44,747 nt of DNA, taken from NCBI GenBank assembly GCA_018267925.1, contig JAFDXO010000181.1, forward strand, positions 1 to 44,747. Direction: 5' to 3'. The notes beneath the pieces are model-generated. The model saw nothing but the letters and a program-made list of their open reading frames with translations. It did not search any database and was not told where the DNA came from. The position numbers and the translations under genes were made by a program. Position 1 is the stretch's first letter; each line of letters opens with the position of its first letter. The stretch is from Bacteroidota bacterium (GTDB lineage Bacteria; Bacteroidota; Bacteroidia; Chitinophagales; Chitinophagaceae). Shown here piece after piece: positions 33,137-42,417 of this stretch.

Positions 33137-33909
33137 ATATTTACCTCTCCTTTAAAAACTAAAGCTGTTGGACCAATTAGCCAAACTTTGCTTGCTTTTT
33201 GATGAATAGTTTTTTCAAAATTCACTCGTAATGTACCGCCTTGTGTATGCACCTGAATGGAAAAAGCACCTTGCTGGTTTTCTACCGATGCAATGGCTGC
33301 CGCAGTAACCCCTGTGCCGCAACTGAGGGTTTCGTCTTCCACGCCGCGCTCATACGTTCGAATATGCAATCCATCTGACCGTAAACTCACAAAATTAACG
33401 TTGATGCCATCGGGTAAATATTGTGTTCTGTTGCGGATTTTACGCCCTTCTCGCACAACATCTACTTTTTCTACATCATCTACCCACAAGACATAGTGTG
33501 GCGAGCCGGTTTGCAGAATTTTAGCTTCTTCATCTTCCAATATTCCATTCACGTCTATCATTTGCAGCCGTACAATTCCTTTCGAATCAATTTCTGCCTG
33601 ATGCAATCCATCAACTGCTTCAAATGTTGTGTGATGTTCAATAATTCCCAACTGATGCGCAAAGGCGACTATACATCGTCCGCCATTTCCACACATGGTA
33701 CTTTCGTTGCCGTCAGAATTATAGTAAACCATCTTAAAATCTGCGTAGATAGCGGTTTCCAGCATCATCAACCCATCTGCTCCAATACCAAATCGTCTAT
33801 GGCAAAGGGCTGCTATCTGCGTTCTTGTTAGGCTTATTTGTACGGTTCGATTGTCTATTAAAATGAAATCATTTCCGGTGCCTTGATATTTGCAAAATTG
33901 AAGTTGCAT
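33133..33909 (-). CDS. dapF: Diaminopimelate epimerase
   Basis: I start this 258-residue enzyme at ATG 33909 (MQLQFCKYQGTGNDFILIDN), which aligns with the usual DapF N-terminus. A start 20 codons earlier would overlap the upstream gene. The two catalytic cysteines are in MCGNGGRC and SCGTGVTAA. It epimerises LL- to meso-diaminopimelate for lysine and peptidoglycan. It follows the GWxTD gene after 10 bp on the same strand. Confidence 0.96.
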   Translation of the reverse strand: MQLQFCKYQGTGNDFILIDNRTVQISLTRTQIAALCHRRFGIGADGLMMLETAIYADFKMVYYNSDGNESTMCGNGGRCIVAFAHQLGIIEHHTTFEAVDGLHQAEIDSKGIVRLQMIDVNGILEDEEAKILQTGSPHYVLWVDDVEKVDVVREGRKIRNRTQYLPDGINVNFVSLRSDGLHIRTYERGVEDETLSCGTGVTAAAIASVENQQGAFSIQVHTQGGTLRVNFEKTIHQKASKVWLIGPTALVFKGEVNI

Positions 33910-33919
33910 AATCAATCGT

Positions 33920-35401
33920 TTATCTGTTTCCGATGAATTGTTCAGCGCGAGAGCTATTGACATCGCCACTGCTCCCGTTCAAGTAAAGTTGTAATCGCCA
34001 ATTTTTATTGATCATTTCTCCCGGAACTGTAGAATGTAGCAACCGATAGTCGTTAGTTACTAAGCCCGGACGATAAAACAAAAACAAGGCATTGGTAGCC
34101 TTGGGCAAAGAATTATACTGCCATATTTCATAAGGCAATGCACCTGATTCGTTATTTACTACCATTCGATCGTCGGGTGCTCCGTATTTCAAATAAATAA
34201 TGCCCCGTTCACTCTCGTAGCCTTGCAACATAGAGGAACCGAAAAGCCTATTTACCTCTTTCACTTTTGTTGTATATTCTTTCCACGCTTCTTCCGGTTT
34301 AATTTTATTTCTACTCAACCAAAAATTGTAAACAAAATATCGAGAATAGATATCATCGGGTTTCTTTAAAAAGGTGCGAATATTATTACGCTCATTGGGG
34401 GTAGCAATCGGCAAAATCATTTTCATGATAGCCCGAATTTGTGCGGGTGTATATTTTGCCAGAAATGTTTTATTCAGGTTTAAATAAGTGTCTTGTGTTT
34501 CTTCCTTTTTATTTCCCGTATCGGTTTCTTTTGGCATTGTCAATGTGGCGGGTTTAGCATTGATAAGCTGAAAAAACAAACTCTTTTTAGCAATAGTTTG
34601 TTCTTCAAGATTTTCAACAACAATGTTCAGAAAATAGTTTCCGGAAGGAAGTGTATTTAGGGACAGATGTCCATAAAGCAGGCTTATAGGTGCATATCGA
34701 ACCGTATCTGAATGTTTGATTTGATGTAAGGGCGGTTCAAATTCATGTCGGGAAACAGATGTCGTAACAATCAACCAATTGCTATCTTGCTTGGGTTGAT
34801 ACAGCTCTGCATAATATTTAATTTGCTTTCTGTTTTCATCTAAAAAGTTTGCACAAAGAGGGATTTGAATATTACCATTTCGCTGAAAAACATCTTGACG
34901 AGTTGACTGGAATACCGTATCTACCAATTGAATATCACTAAGTGTTGGTTTGGTCAAATTTTCAATTACCACAAAGCTATCAGTGTAAACAAAATGTTCG
35001 GAAGTGCGTAGTAAATCAGTCAGCTTTATTTCTATTTGATAGGATCCGTTTTTGAGTGAATAACGGCGTAAATCAATGATGTTTTGTGCGTATAAACGAA
35101 CCCCTTCGGTTATGGGTGCTGTTTCTAAAATATAATGATCCTCACTGACCAAATTACCCTGTTGACGCAATGTAATATCTGTTTGTATTTTCCCTTGCCA
35201 AGCATTGTTTTCCTTTTTGAACAACAAAGTATTTGGGTCAATCTGCCAATACAATTCTAAATAGGGCTTAAACCCTTTCGGAGAAGGTGCGTAAAAAAGG
35301 TTGTGCCCCACTGTGGCTTGAATTGCCTCAACTTGATTAGTGCTGAAAAAAAGGAGAAAAAAAGGAATAAAATATTTTAAAAGCAAACAACGAAGAAACA
35401 T
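33920..35401 (-). CDS. GWxTD-domain secreted protein
   Basis: From ATG 35401 the product has 493 residues with a signal peptide (MFLRCLLLKYFIPFFLLFFS, cut near VEA). An upstream TTG is unlikely. The C-terminal region around ESERGIIYLKYGAPDDRMVV and YEIWQYNSLPKATN matches the GWxTD domain family (GRIYIRYGxPDE, YExWxY) of Bacteroidota and Acidobacteria. The N-terminal half is beta-rich. The function is unknown. The WbqC-like gene is divergent, with 55 bp between starts. Confidence 0.8.
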   Translation of the reverse strand: MFLRCLLLKYFIPFFLLFFSTNQVEAIQATVGHNLFYAPSPKGFKPYLELYWQIDPNTLLFKKENNAWQGKIQTDITLRQQGNLVSEDHYILETAPITEGVRLYAQNIIDLRRYSLKNGSYQIEIKLTDLLRTSEHFVYTDSFVVIENLTKPTLSDIQLVDTVFQSTRQDVFQRNGNIQIPLCANFLDENRKQIKYYAELYQPKQDSNWLIVTTSVSRHEFEPPLHQIKHSDTVRYAPISLLYGHLSLNTLPSGNYFLNIVVENLEEQTIAKKSLFFQLINAKPATLTMPKETDTGNKKEETQDTYLNLNKTFLAKYTPAQIRAIMKMILPIATPNERNNIRTFLKKPDDIYSRYFVYNFWLSRNKIKPEEAWKEYTTKVKEVNRLFGSSMLQGYESERGIIYLKYGAPDDRMVVNNESGALPYEIWQYNSLPKATNALFLFYRPGLVTNDYRLLHSTVPGEMINKNWRLQLYLNGSSGDVNSSRAEQFIGNR

Positions 35402-35429
35402 AGTTACAACACCTTGTGGCAAGAAGAAA

Positions 35430-35437
35430 TAGCTTTG
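35430..35437 (+). promoter_or_regulatory. Candidate -7 box (TAGCTTTG) of the WbqC-like gene
   Basis: TAGCTTTG matches TAnnTTTG, 19 nt before the ATG at 35457. It lies in the 55-bp divergent gap. No good -33 box is seen. Confidence 0.45.
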
Positions 35438-35456
35438 CAAGTTACAAAACCAATCT

Positions 35457-36065
35457 ATGCGCTCATTCGTTAGTCCCTTAATTCCCTTTCCTAATATAGC
35501 TTGGTGGCAAATAGCCTTTAGTATTGGTCACGTTTCTTGGGAGCTTTCTGAACGATTTGAAAAAATGAGTTTTCGCAATCGGTATGAAATTGCTACGCCA
35601 AATGGGCTTTTACAACTAAGTATTCCCATTCAAGGTGGTAGAACCAATAAAGCACGGATGGCTGACATACGCATTTCTTCGGATACGGATTGGCAACGTC
35701 AACATTTTCGTACCCTTATTTCTGCTTATGGCAATGCACCTTATTTTGAACATTACTTACCGAGCTTACAACCCTTATTTGAACAGCCGTTTGAGTTGCT
35801 TGCTTCATTTAATCGGGCAACTTTTTCTTGGGTAAAAAATGTTTTGGATATTTCTTTAGACGAAGAATTTTCAGAAACTTATACACCTACTTATCCACCG
35901 AGCACGATAGACTTTAGAAAACAAAAAAAGTTTCCACTACTACACGACAAAGCATACTATCAAGTATTTCAAGACAGGGTAGGCTTTTTATCCAATTTGA
36001 GCATTCTTGATTTGATCTTTTGCGAAGGCCCACAATCCGTCAGTCTGCTTGAAGGCAGGAGCTAA
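35457..36065 (+). CDS. WbqC-family protein
   Basis: This 202-residue soluble protein has SPLIPFPNIAWWQIAFSIGH, WQRQHFRTLISAYGNAPYFE and NLSILDLIFCEGPQS, matching the WbqC-like family often linked to O-antigen or glycan loci. The reaction is not established. It is divergent from the GWxTD gene and converges with the Dpm1-like glycosyltransferase after 2 bp. Confidence 0.85.
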   Translation: MRSFVSPLIPFPNIAWWQIAFSIGHVSWELSERFEKMSFRNRYEIATPNGLLQLSIPIQGGRTNKARMADIRISSDTDWQRQHFRTLISAYGNAPYFEHYLPSLQPLFEQPFELLASFNRATFSWVKNVLDISLDEEFSETYTPTYPPSTIDFRKQKKFPLLHDKAYYQVFQDRVGFLSNLSILDLIFCEGPQSVSLLEGRS

Positions 36066-36067
36066 TC

Positions 36068-36769
36068 TTAAAAATTACGCATTTTCCACACGCCATACAT
36101 AGCTTCCTTAACTATGCCCTTGCTCATTTTTGATTGTCCTTCTGTTCGATCAATAAAAGTAATGGGTACTTCTTTGATGGTAAATCCAAGCTTCCAAGCA
36201 CGATATTTCATTTCAATTTGAAAAGCATAGCCAATGAACTTAACCTCACTTAAAGGGATTTTTTCTAAAACACTTCTACGATAGCAAACAAAGCCTGCTG
36301 TTGGGTCTTTGACAGGCATCCAAGTAATGAGTTGTGTATATAATGCGCCACCTTTAGAAATAAAAATTCGATCCCAAGGCCAATTAACCACCTTTCCACC
36401 ACGAACATAGCGTGAACCAACTGCTACATCAGCCCCCTTTTCGCAGGCTTGATGTAAACGAAGTAAATCTTCAGGATTGTGAGAAAAGTCGGCATCCATT
36501 TCAAAAATGAATTCATAGCCTTGTTCAATAGCCCAACAGAACCCTAAAATATAGGCAGTGCCTAAACCTTGCTTTCCTGTTCGCTCTTTTAAGTGAAGCT
36601 TGCCGGCAAACTCAGGTTGCAGTTGTTTCACAATGGCAGCCGTACCATCTGGAGAGCCATCATCTACAATTAATACATGAAATTCACCCGGCAAAGAACA
36701 TACCTTTCGAATAATCTTCTCGATATTCTCTTTCTCGTTGTATGTGGGGATTATGACCAGTTTGTCCAA
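36068..36769 (-). CDS. Polyprenol-phosphate glycosyltransferase (Dpm1-like, GT2)
   Basis: This 233-residue GT2 enzyme starts LVIIPTYNEKENIE, has the acidic motif DAD at 92-94 (FEMDADFSHNPEDL) for metal and nucleotide-sugar binding, and ends in the conserved FIDRTEGQSKMSKGIV segment. It lacks the extra membrane domain of eukaryotic-type fusions, so it is probably a soluble or peripheral enzyme making polyprenyl-phosphate sugar (mannose or similar) at the inner membrane. The exact donor is not readable. Confidence 0.88.
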   Translation of the reverse strand: MDKLVIIPTYNEKENIEKIIRKVCSLPGEFHVLIVDDGSPDGTAAIVKQLQPEFAGKLHLKERTGKQGLGTAYILGFCWAIEQGYEFIFEMDADFSHNPEDLLRLHQACEKGADVAVGSRYVRGGKVVNWPWDRIFISKGGALYTQLITWMPVKDPTAGFVCYRRSVLEKIPLSEVKFIGYAFQIEMKYRAWKLGFTIKEVPITFIDRTEGQSKMSKGIVKEAMYGVWKMRNF

Positions 36770-37054
36770 AATAGGGCAACTTTAAGGAGCGGCAAAATAA
36801 GGAAAATTTGCTGAGTAGGCTTTTCTCGTTTTCATAGCTCTTATTTTAGGGGGAAGAAAAACGGTTAACACGTTAGCCCTTGAAAGGGAATCTTTCAATA
36901 CAATTACAACTTAAACTGATCATTTATGATGAACTATTGATCGTGATTTTATATTGTGTTAAAGTATTACAGAAACCCTTTTGAGGAATAGATTTTGATG
37001 TAGATAAGGCAACAAAAAGAATAGATTTTCCAATAACCATTAAAAACAAACAAG

Positions 37055-37429
37055 ATGAAACCGCTACTTTATTTCGCTCTTTTATTTTTAGGTTTTCAGG
37101 CTCAAGCACAAGCCAATAAGGAACCCATCTCTTTGAACAATGGCGCTACGGTATGGAACCAACCGCAAATTGAACAATCAGATTATTCAAACCAAGGTAG
37201 AGAAATGTGGGTTAATAACAGTAGTTTTTACAACAACAACAATACAGATCAAAATTATATGCCGGCAGGAAATGCTCATTATGACCAGCCCGGAAATAGT
37301 AACCCCATCAACCATGCTATGTACTCCTCACCCAATTTTCCACAAGAAGCTAAACAAATAGGATATACCTTAGTTATTGACCTGAGAAACCCTGATCCAG
37401 CCTATGTTTCCAATAGTTACCAACATTAG
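37055..37429 (+). CDS. Small secreted Asn-rich protein of unknown function
   Basis: This 124-residue protein has a signal peptide (MKPLLYFALLFLGFQAQAQA). The mature part is rich in N, Q and Y (SFYNNNNTDQNYMPAGNAHY) and has no family I recognise. It is followed, after 69 bp, by another small secreted gene on the same strand. The 285 bp upstream, after the glycosyltransferase, contain no gene and no clear -7 box. Confidence 0.6.
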   Translation: MKPLLYFALLFLGFQAQAQANKEPISLNNGATVWNQPQIEQSDYSNQGREMWVNNSSFYNNNNTDQNYMPAGNAHYDQPGNSNPINHAMYSSPNFPQEAKQIGYTLVIDLRNPDPAYVSNSYQH

Positions 37430-37498
37430 CCCTCGAATTTTAACATTCATCTTTGAAACCTAAAAAAATTGATTGTCAACAAATAAAATTTAAAGATT

Positions 37499-37894
37499 AT
37501 GAAAAAGATAAGTTTGACCATTGCTCTTTCAGGATTATGCGTAGGAATGGTCAGTGCGCACCGCAACGATAAATTCGCTGAAAATTATCCCGTTTGTCTT
37601 CGTGGAAACACCTATCAAATTTGTAGTGAACAAAAGGCACTACTTCCACAATCAGGCTATGTAAGTCATACAGACGGCACGTTTGGAATAAAAAATGAAC
37701 ATTTGGTTTTAGGGACGGGCAATGTGCGTTATCACCATAACATACGAGTAATTTGCGATCAGCCCGGTGCCGCTTATAAAGGTATAGAAAGTAGAATCAA
37801 CGATGGAATTCGAAAAGATGAAATGCGCAACCTGAATACTGATAATGGTGCTTATGTGTTGCCCCCCAGCGATGGTGGTAAAATAGGTATGTAG
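37499..37894 (+). CDS. Small secreted protein of unknown function
   Basis: This 131-residue protein has a signal peptide (MKKISLTIALSGLCVGMVSA). The mature part carries three cysteines (YPVCLRGNTYQICSEQKALL and VICDQPG). No family is recognised. It is co-oriented with the preceding small secreted gene. Both could be envelope or exported peptides. Confidence 0.6.
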   Translation: MKKISLTIALSGLCVGMVSAHRNDKFAENYPVCLRGNTYQICSEQKALLPQSGYVSHTDGTFGIKNEHLVLGTGNVRYHHNIRVICDQPGAAYKGIESRINDGIRKDEMRNLNTDNGAYVLPPSDGGKIGM

Positions 37895-38008
37895 TAGCTT
37901 GGAGCTGTGTTTATGCAAAGACTTCTTGCATCCCGTAAATGAACAGAAAAGGACATTTTGGGAAAGCGGGGAGTCTTCTTGCACTTAAATTCTACGATTG
38001 AAAGAAGG

Positions 38009-38016
38009 TATGTTTG
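38009..38016 (+). promoter_or_regulatory. Candidate -7 box (TATGTTTG) of the DUF3298 gene
   Basis: TATGTTTG matches TAnnTTTG, 42 nt before the ATG at 38059. No good -33 element is present. It probably starts transcription of the downstream plus-strand set. Confidence 0.45.
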
Positions 38017-38058
38017 CACAAGAAGGCAACACTCAGCACTTTTTAAAAACAAATTTTT

Positions 38059-39204
38059 ATGACACTACGTATGCTACTTTTCCTTTCGTCATTAATAAGT
38101 ATTGTATCCTGTAACAATCCTTCCTCATCAACAGAAAATAAAACTCCTCTATCAGACACGATCTTCGGAAATGGATTTAATGGGTATTATATGCGCTTAG
38201 AAGGCGCTATAGCCAACCAACCCGTTGTCTTGCACTTAGAAAAATTAGGCGATAGATTTCAAGCAATTTATTCTTACAACTCAATAGGGCAATGGATTCC
38301 TTTAGCTGTTGATAGCTCGGTCAAAGACAGTCTGTATTTGAGTGAACAAATTCCTGGTAATAACTGGAGTGAAACACAACTACCGGCTTCCACTTGGAGA
38401 TGCCTATTGAAAAACGGAATCTTACAAGGAGAATGGTTGAGTAGCGATCATAAAAAATCTTTTCCATTTACCTTAAAAGAAAGCTACCCCATTGGCTCAA
38501 TAAAATTTGCCATGATGGGATTTTCCGATTCAGCCAAGGGCTTGCCTCAAGCTGCTGAAACACCCGTTGCCGAGTCTGATTTTATGTTTGTAGTTGCACC
38601 GCATAATGATTGGCTAAACAAACAAATTCGCAATGTGCTAAATATAGATAGCAGTTTGTCGTTTATGGACGGGGTGAACAAATCTAACGCTCAATATTTT
38701 GCAGATTATAGGGACCAACTTAAGGATATAGATTCCTTACGCCCTATCGAAACCTTCAACTATGCTCGTTATCAAACCATCATGCCTGTTTACAACGATC
38801 GAAATTTAATAACCCTCCAAAATGATTTTTACGAATTTTCAGGTGGTGCTCATGGTAATTATGGCACCTTGTTTCACACTTATGATTTGATAAATAAGAA
38901 AGAATTGAAGCTTTCAGACCTCATTCAAATAGACTCTATAACCCTACAACCTATTGTAGAACGAGCTTTTAGAGAGCAGTATCGAATCAAGGTTAAGAAT
39001 CTCAGCCAAGTGCTTTTTGACCCACATCTTGCGACAACAGACAATTTTTATATCACTAATAAGGGGATTGGCTTTTTATATAATCCTTATGAAGTAGCCT
39101 CTTATGCACAAGGACAAATCAATGTGTTTGTTCCTTTTTCTGCATTAAAGCAATGGCTCTCCCCTTATACAAAATCGCAATTTGGCATTTCCAAAAACCC
39201 ATAA
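38059..39204 (+). CDS. DUF3298-domain lipoprotein
   Basis: This 381-residue protein has a lipoprotein signal ending ISIVSC (cysteine 19). The C-terminal region (YQTIMPVYNDRNLITLQNDF, GGAHGNYGTLFHTYDLINKK, FYITNKGIGFLYNPYEVASY) matches the DUF3298/DUF4163 families, predicted to be envelope proteins in Bacteroidota. The N-terminal half is unassigned. It stops 6 bp before the M23 peptidase gene. Confidence 0.85.
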   Translation: MTLRMLLFLSSLISIVSCNNPSSSTENKTPLSDTIFGNGFNGYYMRLEGAIANQPVVLHLEKLGDRFQAIYSYNSIGQWIPLAVDSSVKDSLYLSEQIPGNNWSETQLPASTWRCLLKNGILQGEWLSSDHKKSFPFTLKESYPIGSIKFAMMGFSDSAKGLPQAAETPVAESDFMFVVAPHNDWLNKQIRNVLNIDSSLSFMDGVNKSNAQYFADYRDQLKDIDSLRPIETFNYARYQTIMPVYNDRNLITLQNDFYEFSGGAHGNYGTLFHTYDLINKKELKLSDLIQIDSITLQPIVERAFREQYRIKVKNLSQVLFDPHLATTDNFYITNKGIGFLYNPYEVASYAQGQINVFVPFSALKQWLSPYTKSQFGISKNP

Positions 39205-39210
39205 TTCAAA

Positions 39211-40917
39211 ATGAAGAATCAGAGCATGAAAACACTTTTTACCTCGTTGCTTGTTTTGCTTTTTACTTCTACGTTGTTGGCTCAAAATGAAGAGTCGAGC
39301 TATCCGCAAAACTATTTTCGTAATCCATTAAACATTCCCATATTACTTGCCGGAAATTTTGGCGAATGTCGCCCCAACCATTTTCATAGTGGTATAGATA
39401 TCAAAACAGAAGGGAGAGAAAACATGCCTGTCTTTGCTGCCGCTGATGGTTATATATCTCATATCAAAATGGACAAAGGTGGATTTGGTCATGCACTTTA
39501 CATCACCCATCCAAACGGGTACACCACATTGTATGCACATCTCAACAACTTTATCCCCATCGTGCAACAATATCTACGTAAGCAACAATACGCTCGCGAA
39601 AGTTGGTCAATAGATTTAGCATTAAGTCCGGAACAATTCCCTGTCAAAAAAGGAGAGCAAATTGCTTGGAGTGGTAACACAGGAGCTTCTACAGCTCCAC
39701 ATGTTCATTTTGAAATTCGCAACACTATTACCGAACATCCTTTGAATGGAATGTTGTTTGGCTTACCCATCAAAGACACCAAACCACCGATTCCCTATCA
39801 GCTGGCACTTTACAACATGAATCAAAGTATTTTTCAACAAACACCCAAAATCATAAACCTTAAAAAAGAAGGAAACAAATATGTCACCACACCGGATACC
39901 CTTTTGACGACAGACTTTGCTGGAATTGCACTTTATGCTAACGATTTTATGGATGGCAGTAACAATACCCTGAATTTCTTTACTGCTCGTTGGTTTTTGG
40001 ACGATGATTTGCAAGGCAGCATTAAGTTAGACAACATTGGCTACGATGTAACCCGCTATTTGCACGCTTATGTTGATTACAGACTGCACAAACAAAAAGG
40101 AGATTGGTTTCAATTATTAATGCGCCAACCCGGCAATCGTCTTACTCCTATTTATCCGCAGTTAAATAACCAAAGAGGTATCTTATCCCTCAACAAAGAC
40201 AAAGTATATCGGTTGCGGATTGAGCTTAAAGATGCAGCCGGAAACAAAACAGAAATTGCTTGTTTTTTAAAACCTCAAGCAGCACCACAACCCTTGGAAT
40301 GTAATCGCACCTTTAGATTTGACACTCCTAATTCATTTGAAAATCCAAACATTCAATTTACACTTACCGATAAAGACCTTTACGATAATATCTGTTTTTC
40401 CTTTCGAGGCATTCCTGACGCAACTGCTTTCTCGGATAAGTATCAAATTCAAAATGCAGATATTCCGGTGCACAACTATTATGATTTACGCATCAAGGCC
40501 AATAAACCTATCCCCTTTAACCTTCGCGAAAAAATAGTGATGGTATATAGTGATGGAAAGAAAAAAGAAGGGCGTGCAGCTAAGTTTGAAAACGGATGGT
40601 ATATAGCACCTGTCCGAAACTTAGGATTGTTTTGGCTTGAGGCTGACACCACAGCACCTATCATAAAATCCTTACAAAAGGAGAATGGGAATTTGTCAAA
40701 CGCCCGCCAGTTAAGGTTTCAGGTTACAGAAGAACAAACTTCCATAAAAACATTTCGAGGCGAATTAGATGGCAAATGGCTTTGCTTTGAACCAAGAGGC
40801 AATATCTTCTTTTATGATTTTGATGCGCATTGCTCTTCCGGCAAACATCGCCTGCTTTTAACAGCAACAGATGAAAATGGCAATGAAAATAAATTGGAGT
40901 ATAACTTTATCCGCTAA
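39211..40917 (+). CDS. M23 family metallopeptidase (LytM-like)
   Basis: This 568-residue protein has a signal peptide (MKTLFTSLLVLLFTSTLLAQ; the ATG at 39211 or 39226 is possible). The peptidase domain (about 45-180) carries HxxxD (H59, D63 in FHSGID) and HxH (H164, H166 in APHVHFE), the zinc ligands of LytM enzymes that cut peptidoglycan cross-links. A long beta-rich C-terminal region follows, possibly for surface interaction. It is co-transcribed with the preceding lipoprotein gene. Confidence 0.92.
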   Translation: MKNQSMKTLFTSLLVLLFTSTLLAQNEESSYPQNYFRNPLNIPILLAGNFGECRPNHFHSGIDIKTEGRENMPVFAAADGYISHIKMDKGGFGHALYITHPNGYTTLYAHLNNFIPIVQQYLRKQQYARESWSIDLALSPEQFPVKKGEQIAWSGNTGASTAPHVHFEIRNTITEHPLNGMLFGLPIKDTKPPIPYQLALYNMNQSIFQQTPKIINLKKEGNKYVTTPDTLLTTDFAGIALYANDFMDGSNNTLNFFTARWFLDDDLQGSIKLDNIGYDVTRYLHAYVDYRLHKQKGDWFQLLMRQPGNRLTPIYPQLNNQRGILSLNKDKVYRLRIELKDAAGNKTEIACFLKPQAAPQPLECNRTFRFDTPNSFENPNIQFTLTDKDLYDNICFSFRGIPDATAFSDKYQIQNADIPVHNYYDLRIKANKPIPFNLREKIVMVYSDGKKKEGRAAKFENGWYIAPVRNLGLFWLEADTTAPIIKSLQKENGNLSNARQLRFQVTEEQTSIKTFRGELDGKWLCFEPRGNIFFYDFDAHCSSGKHRLLLTATDENGNENKLEYNFIR

Positions 40918-40955
40918 GACAATTTTTCACACCTAAACACTAAACAACATAAACT

Positions 40956-41417
40956 ATGGCATTGAAAAAAGGCATGAAAGCACCTACATTTTCTGTTTCG
41001 GACCAAGACGGAAACCTCGTTTCCTTATCCGATTTTTTAGGAAAAAAGGTAGTCCTTTATTTTTATCCCAAAGACAATACACCCACCTGTACTGAGCAAG
41101 CCTGCAATTTGAGAGACAATATAGCTCAATTGAAAAAAGCGGGAATCACGGTGCTGGGAATCAGTGTTGACTCGGTGCGTAAACACAAGAATTTTGAACA
41201 AAAGTTTTCGCTACCCTTCCCTTTATTAGCTGATGAAAACCACAAAATAGTAAATGATTATGGAGTATGGGGTGAAAAAAAACTGTATGGCAGAGTTTAT
41301 TTGGGCATTTACCGAACAACCTTTTTAATTGATGAAACCGGAAAAATTTTTGAAATCATCACCGATGTTAAGGCAAACAACCATGCACAACAAATTTTAG
41401 ATTGCTGGGAAAACTAA
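40956..41417 (+). CDS. bcp: Bcp/PrxQ-type peroxiredoxin
   Basis: This 153-residue protein carries YPKDNTPTCTEQACNLRD with the peroxidatic cysteine at 45 and the resolving cysteine at 50, the PrxQ pattern. It reduces hydroperoxides in the cytoplasm using thioredoxin. Gap to the M23 gene is 38 bp and to the next gene 9 bp, so it may be part of the same transcript. Confidence 0.96.
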   Translation: MALKKGMKAPTFSVSDQDGNLVSLSDFLGKKVVLYFYPKDNTPTCTEQACNLRDNIAQLKKAGITVLGISVDSVRKHKNFEQKFSLPFPLLADENHKIVNDYGVWGEKKLYGRVYLGIYRTTFLIDETGKIFEIITDVKANNHAQQILDCWEN

Positions 41418-41426
41418 GTTCAATAC

Positions 41427-42365
41427 ATGCGAAAGATTACCGGCATTGTCCGAACCTATTTTCAAGAACACTTTAGCCTGCTATATTTCTTACCGGTTGC
41501 GCTGTTTACAGCTATCCTTATTTCTCTCAATTACTACCTGAATTTTGAAGAGCATTACATATCTTATGAACCAAACAACCGCAAACGTTTCTTACTCTAT
41601 TGCTGCATGTACTTATTATCCTTTGGCGGAGCGTATGTTCTTTATCTATTCGACAAAAAAAGTAGAGCCATTGTTCGAAACCCTAAGTTGTGGGGGCTAA
41701 TCATCTTTACGGTTTTGATTTTTTCGTTTCGGTGGTGGTTCTATCAATACAATCAATTGGTTTATGCGCATGTGCCCATCTTGTATCAGAATATAGTAAT
41801 CAAGTATATTGTCAATCTGTCGGGCTTCATTTGGCTGTTTATTCCCTGCTGGATTTATTGGTTTGGGGTTGATAGAAAACAACAACCTATCTATGGTTTT
41901 CATGCAAAAGGAGTAGTGCTACGCCCCTATTTTATGTTGGTCTTGATGATGATACCGCTCATTATGTGGGCAGCTACACAGCGTGATTTTTTAGACACTT
42001 ATCCTCGTGTCTTGCACACGGGTTTGGCAGGTAATGGTTGGCGAAATCAGTTGCTGAATCTTGGTTATGAACTTTGTTATTCCGTTGATTTTGTCAATAC
42101 CGAGTTTTTCTTTCGGGGTTTTTTGATTCTTGCCTTTGCTCGGTTTGTCGGGGCGCGTGCTATTTTACCTATGTGCGTTTTTTATGTAGCCATTCATTTT
42201 GAAAAACCGCTTGCAGAAACCATTAGCTCATTTTTCGGAGGTTGGCTTTTAGGTATTTTGGCTTATGAAACGAAAAGTATTTATGGGGGCATTATCGTTC
42301 ACTTAGGCATTGCCTTGTTGATGGAAATAGTTGCTCTTGCCGCACACATGATTCATCCCATCTAA
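41427..42365 (+). CDS. CPBP/CAAX-protease-like membrane protein with changed motif 1
   Basis: This 312-residue protein has about eight membrane helices. The segment VNTEFFFRGFLILAF corresponds to CPBP motif 1 (EExxxR), but the first glutamate is threonine. FYVAIHFEKPLAE corresponds to motif 2 (FxxxH) and IVHLGIALL to the last histidine motif. A first-glutamate change in a CAAX/CPBP enzyme may weaken catalysis. A membrane-protease or bacteriocin-immunity-type role is only inferred. Confidence 0.78.
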   Translation: MRKITGIVRTYFQEHFSLLYFLPVALFTAILISLNYYLNFEEHYISYEPNNRKRFLLYCCMYLLSFGGAYVLYLFDKKSRAIVRNPKLWGLIIFTVLIFSFRWWFYQYNQLVYAHVPILYQNIVIKYIVNLSGFIWLFIPCWIYWFGVDRKQQPIYGFHAKGVVLRPYFMLVLMMIPLIMWAATQRDFLDTYPRVLHTGLAGNGWRNQLLNLGYELCYSVDFVNTEFFFRGFLILAFARFVGARAILPMCVFYVAIHFEKPLAETISSFFGGWLLGILAYETKSIYGGIIVHLGIALLMEIVALAAHMIHPI

Positions 42366-42417
42366 GCACGATATAGCACACGCAACTTTTCTGAATGCTT
42401 CTTTATATTTTTACCAA

